This document shows positions 34,501 through 43,150 of a stretch of DNA of 64,000 bases, piece after piece. A program made the position numbers and the translations under genes. The DNA is from Galerina marginata. Its lineage: Eukaryota; Basidiomycota; Agaricomycetes; Agaricales; Galerinaceae. The notes beneath the pieces are model-generated. The model was given only the letters and a program-made list of their open reading frames with translations. It was not told the DNA's origin and ran no database searches. The stretch covers positions 2,170,001 to 2,234,000 of the forward strand of contig JAECYW010000010.1 of assembly GCA_023014335.1 (NCBI GenBank), read 5' to 3'. The first letter of the stretch is position 1; each line of letters begins with the position of its first letter.

Positions 34501-35440
34501 TGTATAAGCCCACATTCTCTTTCAATGCTCCTTGTTCGAGAACGACGGCCTCAAAAATCTGAGCTGTTTGGAGAACGCCTATATCATTTATCGTGTCGAA
34601 TTTTGCGGCTAACATAGCGCTGAGACGGAGTTTTGCGTGCGATTGTTGTTGCCACTGGTTTGGCTGAGGGTGGTTGCAATGTTTTAACGCTCTCTCTTGA
34701 AGAGCGATGGCGTTACGTAGGTCGACGATGATATTTGAGTGACTGAATCGGACGAAGAGTCCTTCAGCGAGTGTGGTGAACGCTATAAATTGCAGGGCCT
34801 CGTCGGTTGATTTTACGGCGAGGACTTCTTGTAAGAGAAAAATGATAGAATTGACTGCATGAAGAGGGGCCGACTCCCGGAAGTTTTGCAAAACCTGTTT
34901 CGCGGTTTGTACGATATCTGTTGCGTCGTGGTCAATAAATGCGACATTGCGAAACTGCAATGTCTTGTTAAAGCCACAAACCACATTAATACAGGTCAGG
35001 AGAGAACGTACATCTGGCAAAATGCGATCAGTGGTTATAGCTTTCATCAAATCTCCGCGAAGGCGCAGTGAGTCGTTCAAGTCGGTTATCCGGTTGGTAT
35101 ACATAAATCGCATCCCCAGAGCAGAGGCTAGGTCGATGACGACATTGGCATGATGTGGATGGTCGGTCGGACAAACATCCAGCGCTTGATGGAACAAAGA
35201 AATTGCGGTGTCGAGATTCGCGAGGGCCAGTTCGTCGTGGTATTCATCCATCAGCGCCTTGGCAAACTTTATGTATTCAGCCGCCATTTCGTTATTCTCT
35301 TCCACAACCTGGACCTGCTCGTTTGGTAGTACGACAATGTTTACAAGGAATACCACTGCGATTCGGCTTACGTTCAGTTTTCCGATGCTGTTCATCTGAT
35401 CTGGAGTGGGCTCCGGTAGGTCATCGCTTATGCTTGTCAT
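31591..35440 (-). CDS. TPR-CHAT protein (caspase-like), 1244 aa
   Basis: Exons 35440-32498, 32443-31848 and 31786-31591; introns of 54 nt (in frame, so an unspliced reading stays open) and 61 nt. The N-terminal two thirds are tetratricopeptide repeats of the long fungal type, with units such as DLDEAISHLRHALE, DLNNAISWFREALNLRPSPH and DLLEAISLYKQAVDLQTPPH. The C-terminal CHAT domain has the core WCPTGPFTFLPLHGAG. It carries the catalytic dyad expected of clan CD proteases: His (about residue 1106) in VHFACHG and Cys (about 1147) in FLSACETGTGD. It closes with GPTVADAFYEHLF and RWLPFIHMG. Family knowledge: CHAT domains are caspase/separase relatives; bacterial TPR-CHAT proteins are RNA-guided or gasdermin-linked proteases. 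Fungal members are greatly expanded and largely uncharacterised. A signalling or incompatibility role is inference. No gasdermin-like gene is seen nearby. Confidence 0.92.
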
Positions 35441-35750
35441 ATAGCCCTAGTGGTGAAAAGGATGAGAAATCAGCTCGCATAAGTTAGAAGGAGGTCAGAA
35501 CGCACTACGCTCGTGTCTGCCATGGTTGAAACTTCAGAGGTGAACGTGTTTGCAAGAGTGGGCTGAGTAGGGTTGACTTCGTAGACTCCACTTTACCTTT
35601 CAAGTGCATAGCCTTCTTGCCGGCATCAAATTTGTATTAAAAGCCTCGATCACCGCATGATAGTAACAGCTGACTTGACACACTGCTGTTGTCCTAACAG
35701 GAGCACTCTATAGAAACCCAGTTTGTTCACGCAGACGAATCGTCGATAAA
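35441..35750. other. Upstream region of the TPR-CHAT gene
   Basis: No gene seen; no clear TATA box. Confidence 0.4.
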
Positions 35751-35897
35751 AGGGGAAGTCAAAGTTGGCGCGCAACGGCCATTTCGAAATGGTCGTTTCG
35801 TTTCACTTCTTTTTCTGATTCAGAGGGGCTAGTGATTGATGGTCGAAACGAAACGACTATTTCGAAACGGCCGTTGCACCAACTTTGAATTTCCCTA
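35751..35897. repeat. Foldback/MITE-like inverted repeat (about 55-bp arms)
   Basis: The left arm, from 35751, contains TCAAAGTTGGCGCGCAACGG and CCATTTCGAAATGGTCG. The right arm is its near reverse complement up to 35897 (CGACTATTTCGAAACGG, CCGTTGCACCAACTTTGA). Arms are joined by about 36 bp. Both contain CGAAACGAAACG-type runs, and each carries a nested palindrome around TTTCGAAA. The target duplication is unclear. Confidence 0.75.
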
Positions 35898-35929
35898 ATA
35901 TAGGTCGAGGTACCGAGCACTGGGGGAGT

Positions 35930-36361
35930 TTACCAAAGCATGGGTAGTTTGGAATTCCATCCGTCGACGACTGTATGGAAAAGCCGGACTCCAAAGAAAC
36001 ACCGTGGGTTGACCATAGCCGCTGAGAATGCCGCAAGCGCCGAATTTACAGCTCCAGCGAAGTAACTTGAATCAAGTCGTCTGCGCTGAGGTGACATAGA
36101 AATTGGGAGCTTTTGATCAGGAGCACTGTCTGGGCTATGTGAACCATTTACCCCAGGCATGAATACATGTCTGTCCCAACCACTGTCAAGGTTTTGGCCC
36201 GACAATCCCTCAAGGGGATTATACAAAGTTCCGAGATGAGGACCACAAGCAATAAAGTTAACTGCGGGGACTGGGACCGGACTCATCCATGATCCATCAA
36301 CTTTCAAGCACAGCATTGATTCCTGCCGCCCGGTTTGGCGTTCATTTGTATACTTATACAC
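35930..36361 (-). CDS. Possible small protein, 143 aa, unrecognised
   Basis: Open frame upstream of and in the same orientation as TPR-CHAT, Gly/Pro/Ser-rich, with no domain, signal peptide or promoter I can point to. An internal ATG gives MLCLKVDGSWMSPVPVPAVN. It may be a chance open frame. Confidence 0.25.
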   Translation of the reverse strand: MYKYTNERQTGRQESMLCLKVDGSWMSPVPVPAVNFIACGPHLGTLYNPLEGLSGQNLDSGWDRHVFMPGVNGSHSPDSAPDQKLPISMSPQRRRLDSSYFAGAVNSALAAFSAAMVNPRCFFGVRLFHTVVDGWNSKLPMLW

Positions 36362-36544
36362 TCTTTTGTTCAGCCCAGAGACAAGTCAAGGAACTAGGAG
36401 TTGTCGATATCGGGCGATATTAGGCAGCCGTGACACAAATAAACAAGCGGTGGACTAGGAAAGATGAAAGAGATTGAGAAGGCTGTGAGTAATCTACGCG
36501 TGTGAATATTCGGCTTCTCGGAATACAGCCATGCCGACCTCATA

Positions 36545-36677
36545 ACGTAAGATCCTATCAGTGGCTATGCTCAGTTTTTGTGTTGTGCGCTTCCTTGCTT
36601 GCCTCTCGCCACTGTGTGCGACACCATTCCGCGCTACTCGACGCGCTGCCCAGTTCCAGCCACATTGTACTACTCCA
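36545..36677 (+). mobile_element. Degenerate LTR fragment of the 206-bp LTR family
   Basis: Matches the 3' two thirds of the LTR: GATCCTATCAGTGGCT against GATCCCATCAGTGGCT, GCTTGCCTCTCGCCACTGTG against GCTTGCCTCTTGCCATCGCG, ending TACTACTCCA. The 5' part is lost or too diverged, and I see no target duplication. This is an old insertion. Confidence 0.6.
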
Positions 36678-36818
36678 GCGTCGCTGTCTGTCCTCAGGTA
36701 CGCTGCTTATCAGCTTACACTCAGGTGCGATTGCAGGCTCAGGTCGCGATCCGCAGCTATTTTTTTACATGTTCTCAAACTCAACTTCAACTATGAGTCG
36801 CGTAGCTCTAGTCTCTAG

Positions 36819-37166
36819 GTCCAGATGAAGTTGAAGCAGAGAAATTTCAGTCGTTAATGCCTTCTGAAGAGTAAGCTTGCCTCCTTTTCTTTTCTCTTTG
36901 GTGTCAAGTCATAACGCGATCTTCCCCAAGTCCTTATTATTCTGCTTCCTTCGACGCTCTACGGTATTTGAACTGCACAACGGTGGAACTACACCCTGCC
37001 CTTCCACTACAATACTTGAAATCCATCGAGACTGTCCCACTGACGAACGAGGAGATCGTCACAAGGAAGCACGGAGCGAAGAAGCACCGGATGACACTGA
37101 GCTTGGACTATTTTACGGAATGGAGAAGACGACCGACTCTCATCGGATGGCGTGATTCTCTCGTCC
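36819..37166 (+). CDS. Coding exons of an unrecognised gene (partial)
   Basis: Two phase-consistent exons. The first, 36819-36870, encodes PDEVEAEKFQSLMPSE. A 60-nt intron follows, and the second, from 36931, encodes a segment containing DALRYLNCTTVELHPALPLQ, LKSIETVPLTNEEIV and LDYFTEWRRRPTLIGWRDSL. Amino-acid composition and splice signals look genuinely coding. I found neither a start nor an end, and recognise no family. The stretch to 37540 may hold the 3' part. Confidence 0.4.
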
Positions 37167-37730
37167 TTACCTTTTTTTCTTTCTCCGATCTCCCTGCCGT
37201 TCGCATTCGTGGAAGTGGCAACGTACTTCCCGTACATATCCCGATCAACAATTGGCCGAAATTGGGATCCTGTCGAACATCACCCCCCGTTTCTTGTTCA
37301 GTGTACGTCGAGACTCGAGACTCATATAGCGCAGTATTGCGGCCACCTCAGGCGGAATTTTGAAGCATGGACTACGACATTTTCTTCCTGCGGTGCACGT
37401 CGTAGTGCCGATGCCAATGCAGGTGACGGAAGAAATGGAGTAAACGCGTTCGTCCTCGCTGCGCGTTCCTCGATTCCTATGGTTATCAGCAATGAGAATG
37501 GAGCCACCTTGGACGACGAAGGTAAGGATTGAATTCAATTTATTCAGCGTCTATTTAATCTTGTCTTGTATTCCAGTTGCAAATGGTTCATCGAAACCTG
37601 TTGATTCGAAAATTCGCTTGATAATTCGCCGCTGGTCGTATCGCCACACACTGCACCCCAGGTGCCGCGTTTTCTTCGTCACGGAGTCTGTATTACGTCG
37701 GTGTTTATTTAGCAGTCAATCAAACCGCCA
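37167..37730. other. Unresolved sequence and promoter side of F-box copy 2
   Basis: Open frames without a coherent exon chain. The segment near 37395-37500 resembles 23610-23720 (TGCCAATGCAGGTGACGGA against TGCCAGTGACGGACGAG), another hint of shared decayed sequence. Confidence 0.35.
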
Positions 37731-37738
37731 TATAAATA
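37731..37738 (+). promoter_or_regulatory. TATA box of F-box copy 2
   Basis: TATAAATA in the same context as in copy 1 (GCCATATAAATACC). Confidence 0.55.
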
Positions 37739-37927
37739 CCTATGTAGCCTCCGCAAATCATTCCATGGTTCCTTCTTTCTCCGTTTCGGTTATACGAGTG
37801 CGGTTTGTGTCATACTGACACACTTTGTCTACAACCGGCTTGGGCGAAGCATATTTATCCTAAAGGTACTTCAGGTCTTTTGTCATGGGTCATAACCGCT
37901 CGACGAACTATTTCCGTTGATTAAAGG

Positions 37928-38974
37928 ATGACTCCTCAGACGCTTCAGACTACGGCCGCGGCACAAGCAGTACTGGACGCATCACAACGTTTCGTTTCTG
38001 CTTCAGGCAACCCTGCAACCAACCAACCAGATACTCTGACCATTAGTAAGTTCTTCGATCTGGTTCCACTCTTTTTTTCTCCGAATTCTCATTCAACTTA
38101 TTCACGGTTAAGATCGACTTCGGTTGATAGTCAAACCGCCGCCAGGGAAAAGACCGTCGAAGTGTGAGTCCTCTGTTCGCACTTCTGCCTCAGATCCAAA
38201 TTTTTAACGATTATTATAAGCACAATCGCGCTCAAGAAAATCCTCAGTCGATAGCCTTTCGTCGCTTCCTATGGAACTTATAATGGAGGTCAGGCATCCC
38301 TCTTAAGTTTCGAGACTACTCTTGATGCCCACTATGTCAGACGGCGAAACGCCTTCACCCGAAGGATTTACTGGCTTTATGTCGTGTCAATATCCTGCTT
38401 CGTGATCTCCTGTTGGCTCGATCTGCTAGAATCTGCTGGCGCGAAACCCTCAACTGTGTCCCAGGACTCCCCGATTGTCCGTCCGACCTCACAGAGCCAC
38501 AATATGCCAGCTTTATGTTCGATATTTTCTGCATGGTGCGTGAAAAGGCTGCTTCGGACGATGACACTACCCTGAATGTGAATATGTAGGCTTGTGGTGC
38601 CTTCAGTCGACGAACTTGTCAAACATTTCCGTCGCTTCGGTTGAGGCTCTGCAAATTATGCCGTCCAAAAAAGTAAGTCAAGTAACTCTACCTTCAACTG
38701 TCCCTCAATCAAAAGAGCTAGTTTAATCAACGGAAATCAATTGCGAACACTTTTCAACGCAAACGACATTAAATTTCAGGAAATTCTTCCATCGTCGAGT
38801 GCTTATTACGGCAAGTCCGACTTGTATTTTCAGCATAACCTGTATCTCAATTGTTAAATAGACACCGACGCTTCAGCTGACGACTTTTACTTCAACCCCG
38901 AAGCTGAGAGGGTAATTCAAGAATACTTTGAAGCCGACGGTCTTCAAGACTTGGAAACATTTGTCCAAGCACGG
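37928..38974 (+). pseudogene. F-box gene copy 2, 5' part (interrupted by an LTR element)
   Basis: Paralogue of 30122-31366 with the same exon order. Coding frame is intact from MTPQTLQTTAAAQ through the F-box (SLPMELIME, RLHPKDLLALCRVNILLRDL), the Cys-rich segment and the next-to-last exon, up to FVQARC. Splice sites are kept; one donor has changed from GTGAGT to GCAAGT, a permitted GC-AG intron. At 38974 the LTR element interrupts the exon; reading into it adds about a dozen codons before a TAG. The remaining 3' end is at 41311-41438. It would give a truncated protein that still has the F-box. Confidence 0.85.
38971..38974 (+). repeat. Left 4-bp target duplication ACGG
   Basis: ACGG before the LTR, repeated at 41311-41314. 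The uninterrupted paralogue has AAGCACGGAATATC once, near 31182-31195. Confidence 0.9.
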
Positions 38975-39180
38975 TGTAGTAGTGGGATCTGGACCGAGCT
39001 CGCCGTAGATTAGATATCGTAGATCCCATCAGTGGCTGTGCACGGTATGTGTGCCAGTGTGCGCGTAGTTGAGATATTCACCTTGGCTTGCCTCTTGCCA
39101 TCGCGTGCGACGCGGTTCCGCACTGCTTGACGCATCTCCGAGCCTCAGCCGCCCAGGTCCGGACCGATTGGACTACTCCA
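38975..39180 (+). repeat. 5' LTR (206 bp)
   Basis: TGTAGTAGTGGGATCTGGAC...GGACTACTCCA. I read no difference from the 3' LTR. Confidence 0.95.
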
Positions 39181-39182
39181 TC

Positions 39183-39207
39183 TGGTGACAACAGAGCGAT
39201 TCGATAC
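39183..39207 (+). promoter_or_regulatory. tRNA primer-binding site
   Basis: TGGTGACAACAGAGCGATTC onwards. Its reverse complement reads as a tRNA 3' end with correct spacing: a T-loop-like ATCGAAT, a 5-nt T-stem half CGCTC, a 7-nt acceptor half TGTTGTC, discriminator A, then CCA. The tRNA species was not identified. Confidence 0.75.
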
Positions 39208-39448
39208 TTCAGCTTTTTCGTGCCATATTTTCGGCTTCATCCTGCCAGCGGACACCCCGACATTTCAACATTTCGTGACAACAACACTCCCTCTGAGAAC
39301 TGACAACCCCGAGACACAAACTACGAGACCCACTGCCCCTGCTGACCTGCATCCACTGCCCAACCCGAAAACAGTGAAATTCCGACACCTGTCGACAAAC
39401 TCCGTGCCTGCCGCTCTTTGACAGCCTTCCTACCTTCGCACCGTCATT

Positions 39449-41053
39449 ATGCCTGCCGCATCTGCTGACAAGCGCGCGCGTCAACGCGCCAACAAGGTTT
39501 CGCGGATCGAATCCGTTACAGCACCCATCGTGCAATCAGCTAAATCCCCAGAGCTCGTGTCTCTACCCGCCGAGCCTGCCACTTCTGCTTCCACTCTGCC
39601 TACATCCGTCGATACAGATTCCGACGAATCATGGCCCATCCCCGCCCCCACTACCTTCACCATCTCTTACATCCCCCTCGCTATTTCCTATCCTGAACCC
39701 GTGAACTCAGCGGCTAAACTGCCAACGGACGCAGTTCGAGTTACTCGAAACGAGCTCGCAAATATGTTACGCCAGTCGTATGCCCAGGGAACCGAACACG
39801 GGTGGAAGGAAAACGTGGGCCGCGCGAAAGAGCGACTTCAAGCCGACTACGAGAAGGATATGCAGGACGCAACGACGAAATTCGGACTTCACGAAAAGTT
39901 AATTCGCGAGGAAGAATTCGAACGCGGTTTCAAGGATGGCCGTGACGTTGGTCGCAATACCCAGCTCGCTTCGGTGAACGAGCGTCTCAAGGCCGAGTAC
40001 CAGAAGCGACATCAGGACACATTAGAAGAGTTTTCCGAACGTTCGCGAGAGGTCGGCAACAAAGAATTTATCCGCGGGTTCACCAGCGGTCGTGACGCAG
40101 CCGTTCGCGACGAATTGGGACGTCAGGCGTCTCTCCTGTCCTGCCGCGTCAACTCTGGTATGCAAACGGACATACTACAATGCCTCCGCGTCGACTTCAG
40201 CTCCCAAACTGATCTCCCAGAACCCGCCTGCTTCATCTCCGTTGGCTTTGGTACTCAAACCGATCCATTGGAAACAGAGTTCTCTATTCCACCATCACCT
40301 ATCCCAATCATCTTGTCTAATCCCATCATTAACTCCCCGCATATCTCAAATAATTTGTCATCTGTTCCTCCTTCACCCATTCCTGACTCGTTAGCATTAT
40401 CTGCACTCAGCTCACCTTCGGACAATCCACCTACATTTATTTCTAAACCTAAACCTCACTCCCTTTCGTCTTCATCCTTAACTTTTAACATTCCACCCCA
40501 TCCTATTAAACCTTCTCCTCCTTTTATTCGATCCTTCTCTTACTATAAACGGCCAATTACCCCTCCATTAATATCAGTAGCTCGTCCTGAACCTCCCATT
40601 ATTTCAACTTCCCCACCACCTTTTTTATGGTCTGATGAGCCTTCTGACATCCCGTTACTTCCAGAACTGCCACCTACACCTCTCTCGCCATCCAAAACAA
40701 CTGCTCCATTCCCTGCTCGCGACTTTTCCGAGTTACGATCTGGCGCGAATCCATGGCGGACTTTACGACATCGGAACGGACGTGACCGTCGCCTTTTGAC
40801 TAGGCCTTTTATTCAACCTCATCGACAATATCCTCAACCTCGCTATACCTCAAATTATGTTTCTAATATTCCTCATGTCCATACACCTCGCCCATATGCC
40901 CATGTTCCCCATCTGTCCTACCCAAAGTTATCCTGCCCATCACCACCAGATCCCCCACCACCTTTAGACTGGGATGTTGACCCCCGACTTCTCGAGCTGA
41001 GCCGTGTCTTGAAAACCTTGGGGTGGGTCCGCCCTTCGACACCTAGACCTTGA
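39449..41053 (+). CDS. Retroelement-borne protein of unknown function, 534 aa
   Basis: Single uninterrupted ORF inside the LTR element. Residues 1-90 are Ser/Ala/Pro-rich. About residues 95-230 are highly charged and probably helical or coiled, with two related units, EFERGFKDGRDVG and EFIRGFTSGRDAA. Residues 235-270 carry three QTD motifs (GMQTD, SSQTD, GTQTD) spaced 13-18 residues apart. The rest is Pro/Ser-rich with an Arg-rich stretch (RHRNGRDRRLLTRPF) and a tail ending VLKTLGWVRPSTPRP. It has no intron, unlike all host multi-exon genes here. No Gag zinc knuckle, protease, RT or integrase motif is visible. It could be a diverged Gag-like protein or a captured host coding sequence; the intact frame between identical LTRs argues for recent function or recent birth. 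Confidence 0.8.
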   Translation: MPAASADKRARQRANKVSRIESVTAPIVQSAKSPELVSLPAEPATSASTLPTSVDTDSDESWPIPAPTTFTISYIPLAISYPEPVNSAAKLPTDAVRVTRNELANMLRQSYAQGTEHGWKENVGRAKERLQADYEKDMQDATTKFGLHEKLIREEEFERGFKDGRDVGRNTQLASVNERLKAEYQKRHQDTLEEFSERSREVGNKEFIRGFTSGRDAAVRDELGRQASLLSCRVNSGMQTDILQCLRVDFSSQTDLPEPACFISVGFGTQTDPLETEFSIPPSPIPIILSNPIINSPHISNNLSSVPPSPIPDSLALSALSSPSDNPPTFISKPKPHSLSSSSLTFNIPPHPIKPSPPFIRSFSYYKRPITPPLISVARPEPPIISTSPPPFLWSDEPSDIPLLPELPPTPLSPSKTTAPFPARDFSELRSGANPWRTLRHRNGRDRRLLTRPFIQPHRQYPQPRYTSNYVSNIPHVHTPRPYAHVPHLSYPKLSCPSPPDPPPPLDWDVDPRLLELSRVLKTLGWVRPSTPRP

Positions 41054-41091
41054 GATAGGCTTTCGTGATGCAACGTGGACGTTGCATTTGT

Positions 41092-41100
41092 GAAGGTGGG
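41092..41100 (+). promoter_or_regulatory. Polypurine-type tract before the 3' LTR
   Basis: GAAGGTGGG, 4 bp before the 3' LTR. It is short and contains one pyrimidine. Confidence 0.4.
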
Positions 41101-41104
41101 CACA

Positions 41105-41310
41105 TGTAGTAGTGGGATCTGGACCGAGCTCGCCGTAGATTAGATATCGTAGATCCCATCAGTGGCTGTGCACGGTATGTGTGCCAGTGTGCGCGTAGTT
41201 GAGATATTCACCTTGGCTTGCCTCTTGCCATCGCGTGCGACGCGGTTCCGCACTGCTTGACGCATCTCCGAGCCTCAGCCGCCCAGGTCCGGACCGATTG
41301 GACTACTCCA
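41105..41310 (+). repeat. 3' LTR (206 bp)
   Basis: Same sequence as the 5' LTR, followed by target duplication ACGG. Confidence 0.95.
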
Positions 41311-41438
41311 ACGGAATATCACAGCCACGAGGATGGTTGCGGTACGATCCTCTCTTACTCACATGCAGTTTTGGATTCTTATGTATACGTTTAGGAGGGA
41401 AAGGTAATCGCTGGTTTCCTGGGCTCGAAGGTGGCTAA
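41311..41438 (+). pseudogene. F-box gene copy 2, 3' remnant
   Basis: Continues the paralogous alignment (ACGGAATATCACAGCCACGA against ACGGAATATCACCACTACGA). The last-intron donor used in copy 1 (CTCGTACTT) is CTCTTACTC here, and the last exon runs into TAA at 41436-41438. The 3' end was therefore damaged independently of the insertion. Confidence 0.75.
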
Positions 41439-41675
41439 TATACGCATACGCGGAAGATCCTGTTAGGAATTGTCGAAGTCCACTAGTCCTCAGTAAAGCG
41501 CGCGAGAATCTAGATATCTCCAAGATATTTCATAGATTTCTTTATCTAAATGTCCATACACGTGTGACATCAGCTGACAGTGACAAAGCGTATTGATGTT
41601 GAACGAGCTTTTGACCCTCACTCCCCCAGCTTTGTTCGAGCTAGCACTCACGCGGCCTTGGCTTTCTTACTTAGA

Positions 41676-42782
41676 ATGTCAGAATCCCTCTCCTCAGCAC
41701 TGGCTTCGAGACAGAAAAGGATGACAGGGTCCGAACATGCAGATCACGACAACGCAGTAAGGTCTGGCATCTGGTTCGAGGACGGCAGCATAATCCTTCA
41801 AGCTTCAAACACTCAGTTTCGCGTTCATAAAGGCCTCCTATCCAGGAATTCGAGCTTTTTCCGAGATATGTTCGCTGTTCCTCAGCCGGAGAACGAACCA
41901 ATGGTCGAAGGTTGCGCTATTGTTCATGTCGCCGATGATCCAGAAGACTGGCGATATGTCCTTGAGATTCTATATGACAACGTAAAGTGAGATTATAGTC
42001 TCCCTTTTTTGAATTTAGTGATTGAGTAATTGGTTGCATTCTAGAGCGTACAAGTCCATCCATACAGTATCCCTCTCAATACTGGCCTCTATGCTTAGGC
42101 TGGGAAGAAAGTACGAATTCGAGCATCTGCGGGAAGCAGCTATGGAACAATTAAAAGACGACCTTCCCGTTACATTGGATTCATGGGACAACCAATTCAA
42201 TGCAGATAGCATACGGACGAGGCCTCTTTCTTATCATATCTTCGATCTCATCAATCTCTTGTCGGAGTTAGGGATTCTCTCCCTGCTTCCCGTTGCCTAT
42301 TACACTTGCCTCATGCAGTACAACCTGGTATTTTCAAACTTCAATCCCATTTGCTATCCGCTCTGCTCATTCTTTTTTTAAATTAGGATGACATTCTGCA
42401 AGGACAAAAAGCCCCAAACGGTACGCTCCATGACCTGCCGCTGGAGGCGAAGATCAGTCTTGCTCTTGGCAGAGAAGCCCTACTGAAGGCAATTACTTAT
42501 CCCTCTGAGTGGTTCATGGGATGCGGCCTTGATGGGTGCTCAAATCCCGTCTCGTGTACCTCTGCGCGAATCCACTGTCTTAGTATTGTGATAGAACACT
42601 GGGAAAAGGTATTGGTATTTTTTCCCCTGACGTGGATGGCCATGCACGACCATCGTACTCCCTTTTGCGCCACTTGTGCACAAAATGTGGCCAAAAAAAT
42701 CGAAGTCAGTCGCAAGAAAGTTTGGGAGGAGCTCCCCGGATATTTTCGTCTTCCGAAATGGGACGATCTCAAAGACGATTAG
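41676..42782 (+). CDS. BTB/POZ domain protein, tandem copy 1, 329 aa
   Basis: Exons 41676-41986, 42045-42327 and 42387-42782; introns of 58 and 59 nt. The BTB fold spans about residues 28-150: GIWFEDGSIILQASNTQFRV, HKGLLSRNSSFFRDMF, then VLEILYDN and LASMLRLGRKYEFEHLREAA. The C-terminal third is Cys/His-containing (CGLDGCSNPVSC, FCATCAQNVAKKIE) and ends LPGYFRLPKWDDLKDD. BTB proteins dimerise and can serve as Cullin-3 adaptors; fungal members of this type form large, unannotated families. It is 368 bp upstream of a close paralogue with identical exon structure. Confidence 0.9.
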
Positions 42783-43150
42783 TCGTAATTTCTGACAGCA
42801 CCAAGGCTTCATTAATGCAACTTCCGGAATAGTGTAGGTTAATAATGCTTTGGCACGCTTCTCAGAGTCGCCTTAAATAAATGGTTGTGCGTTTTGAAGA
42901 GACCCTGGCTCGCGTCGTTGTATACCTCGAGTTGAGTGTGTAAGGTGTACAAATCGCTTTGATATTTGATATTCACTAATTTTGAATTCAAGGTTGATTC
43001 AAGGCAGAAAGCCTTCCGGTAACTGTGACGTCAGCTGATTGTGACCCTAATCACTCGTAAATTTTAAATTTCTGGCTACGATTAAGTTCTGAATTCTAAC
43101 CCTCACACCCACGCCGCCTTCAACTTTCGGATTCCACTCAACGCCATCTC
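42783..43150. other. Spacer between tandem BTB genes
   Basis: Probable promoter of BTB copy 2. Nothing else seen. Confidence 0.4.

Larger units (their letters stand above)
38975..41310 (+). mobile_element. Non-autonomous LTR retroelement with one ORF, 2336 bp
   Basis: Two 206-bp direct LTRs (38975-39180 and 41105-41310) that I read as identical. They start TGTAGTAG and end CTACTCCA, so they have the TG...CA form with short terminal inverted repeats. The element is flanked by the 4-bp duplication ACGG. A primer-binding site begins 2 bp inside the left LTR, and a purine-rich GAAGGTGGG lies just before the right LTR. The interior holds only the 534-codon ORF at 39449-41053. There is no protease, reverse transcriptase, integrase or zinc knuckle, so replication must rely on another element. 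Insertion split F-box copy 2. Solo LTRs of the same family are at 15031 and 62880. Confidence 0.95.

Noticed and set aside
31787..35440. TPR-CHAT protein ending at 31787 as one open frame
   Set aside because: That end reads through a donor (GTATGT). The spliced exon at 31786-31591 restores the conserved end GPTVADAFYEHLF...FIHMG.
38975..41310. Host gene flanked by simple direct repeats
   Set aside because: TG...CA ends, target duplication, primer site and empty-site paralogue show it is an LTR element.
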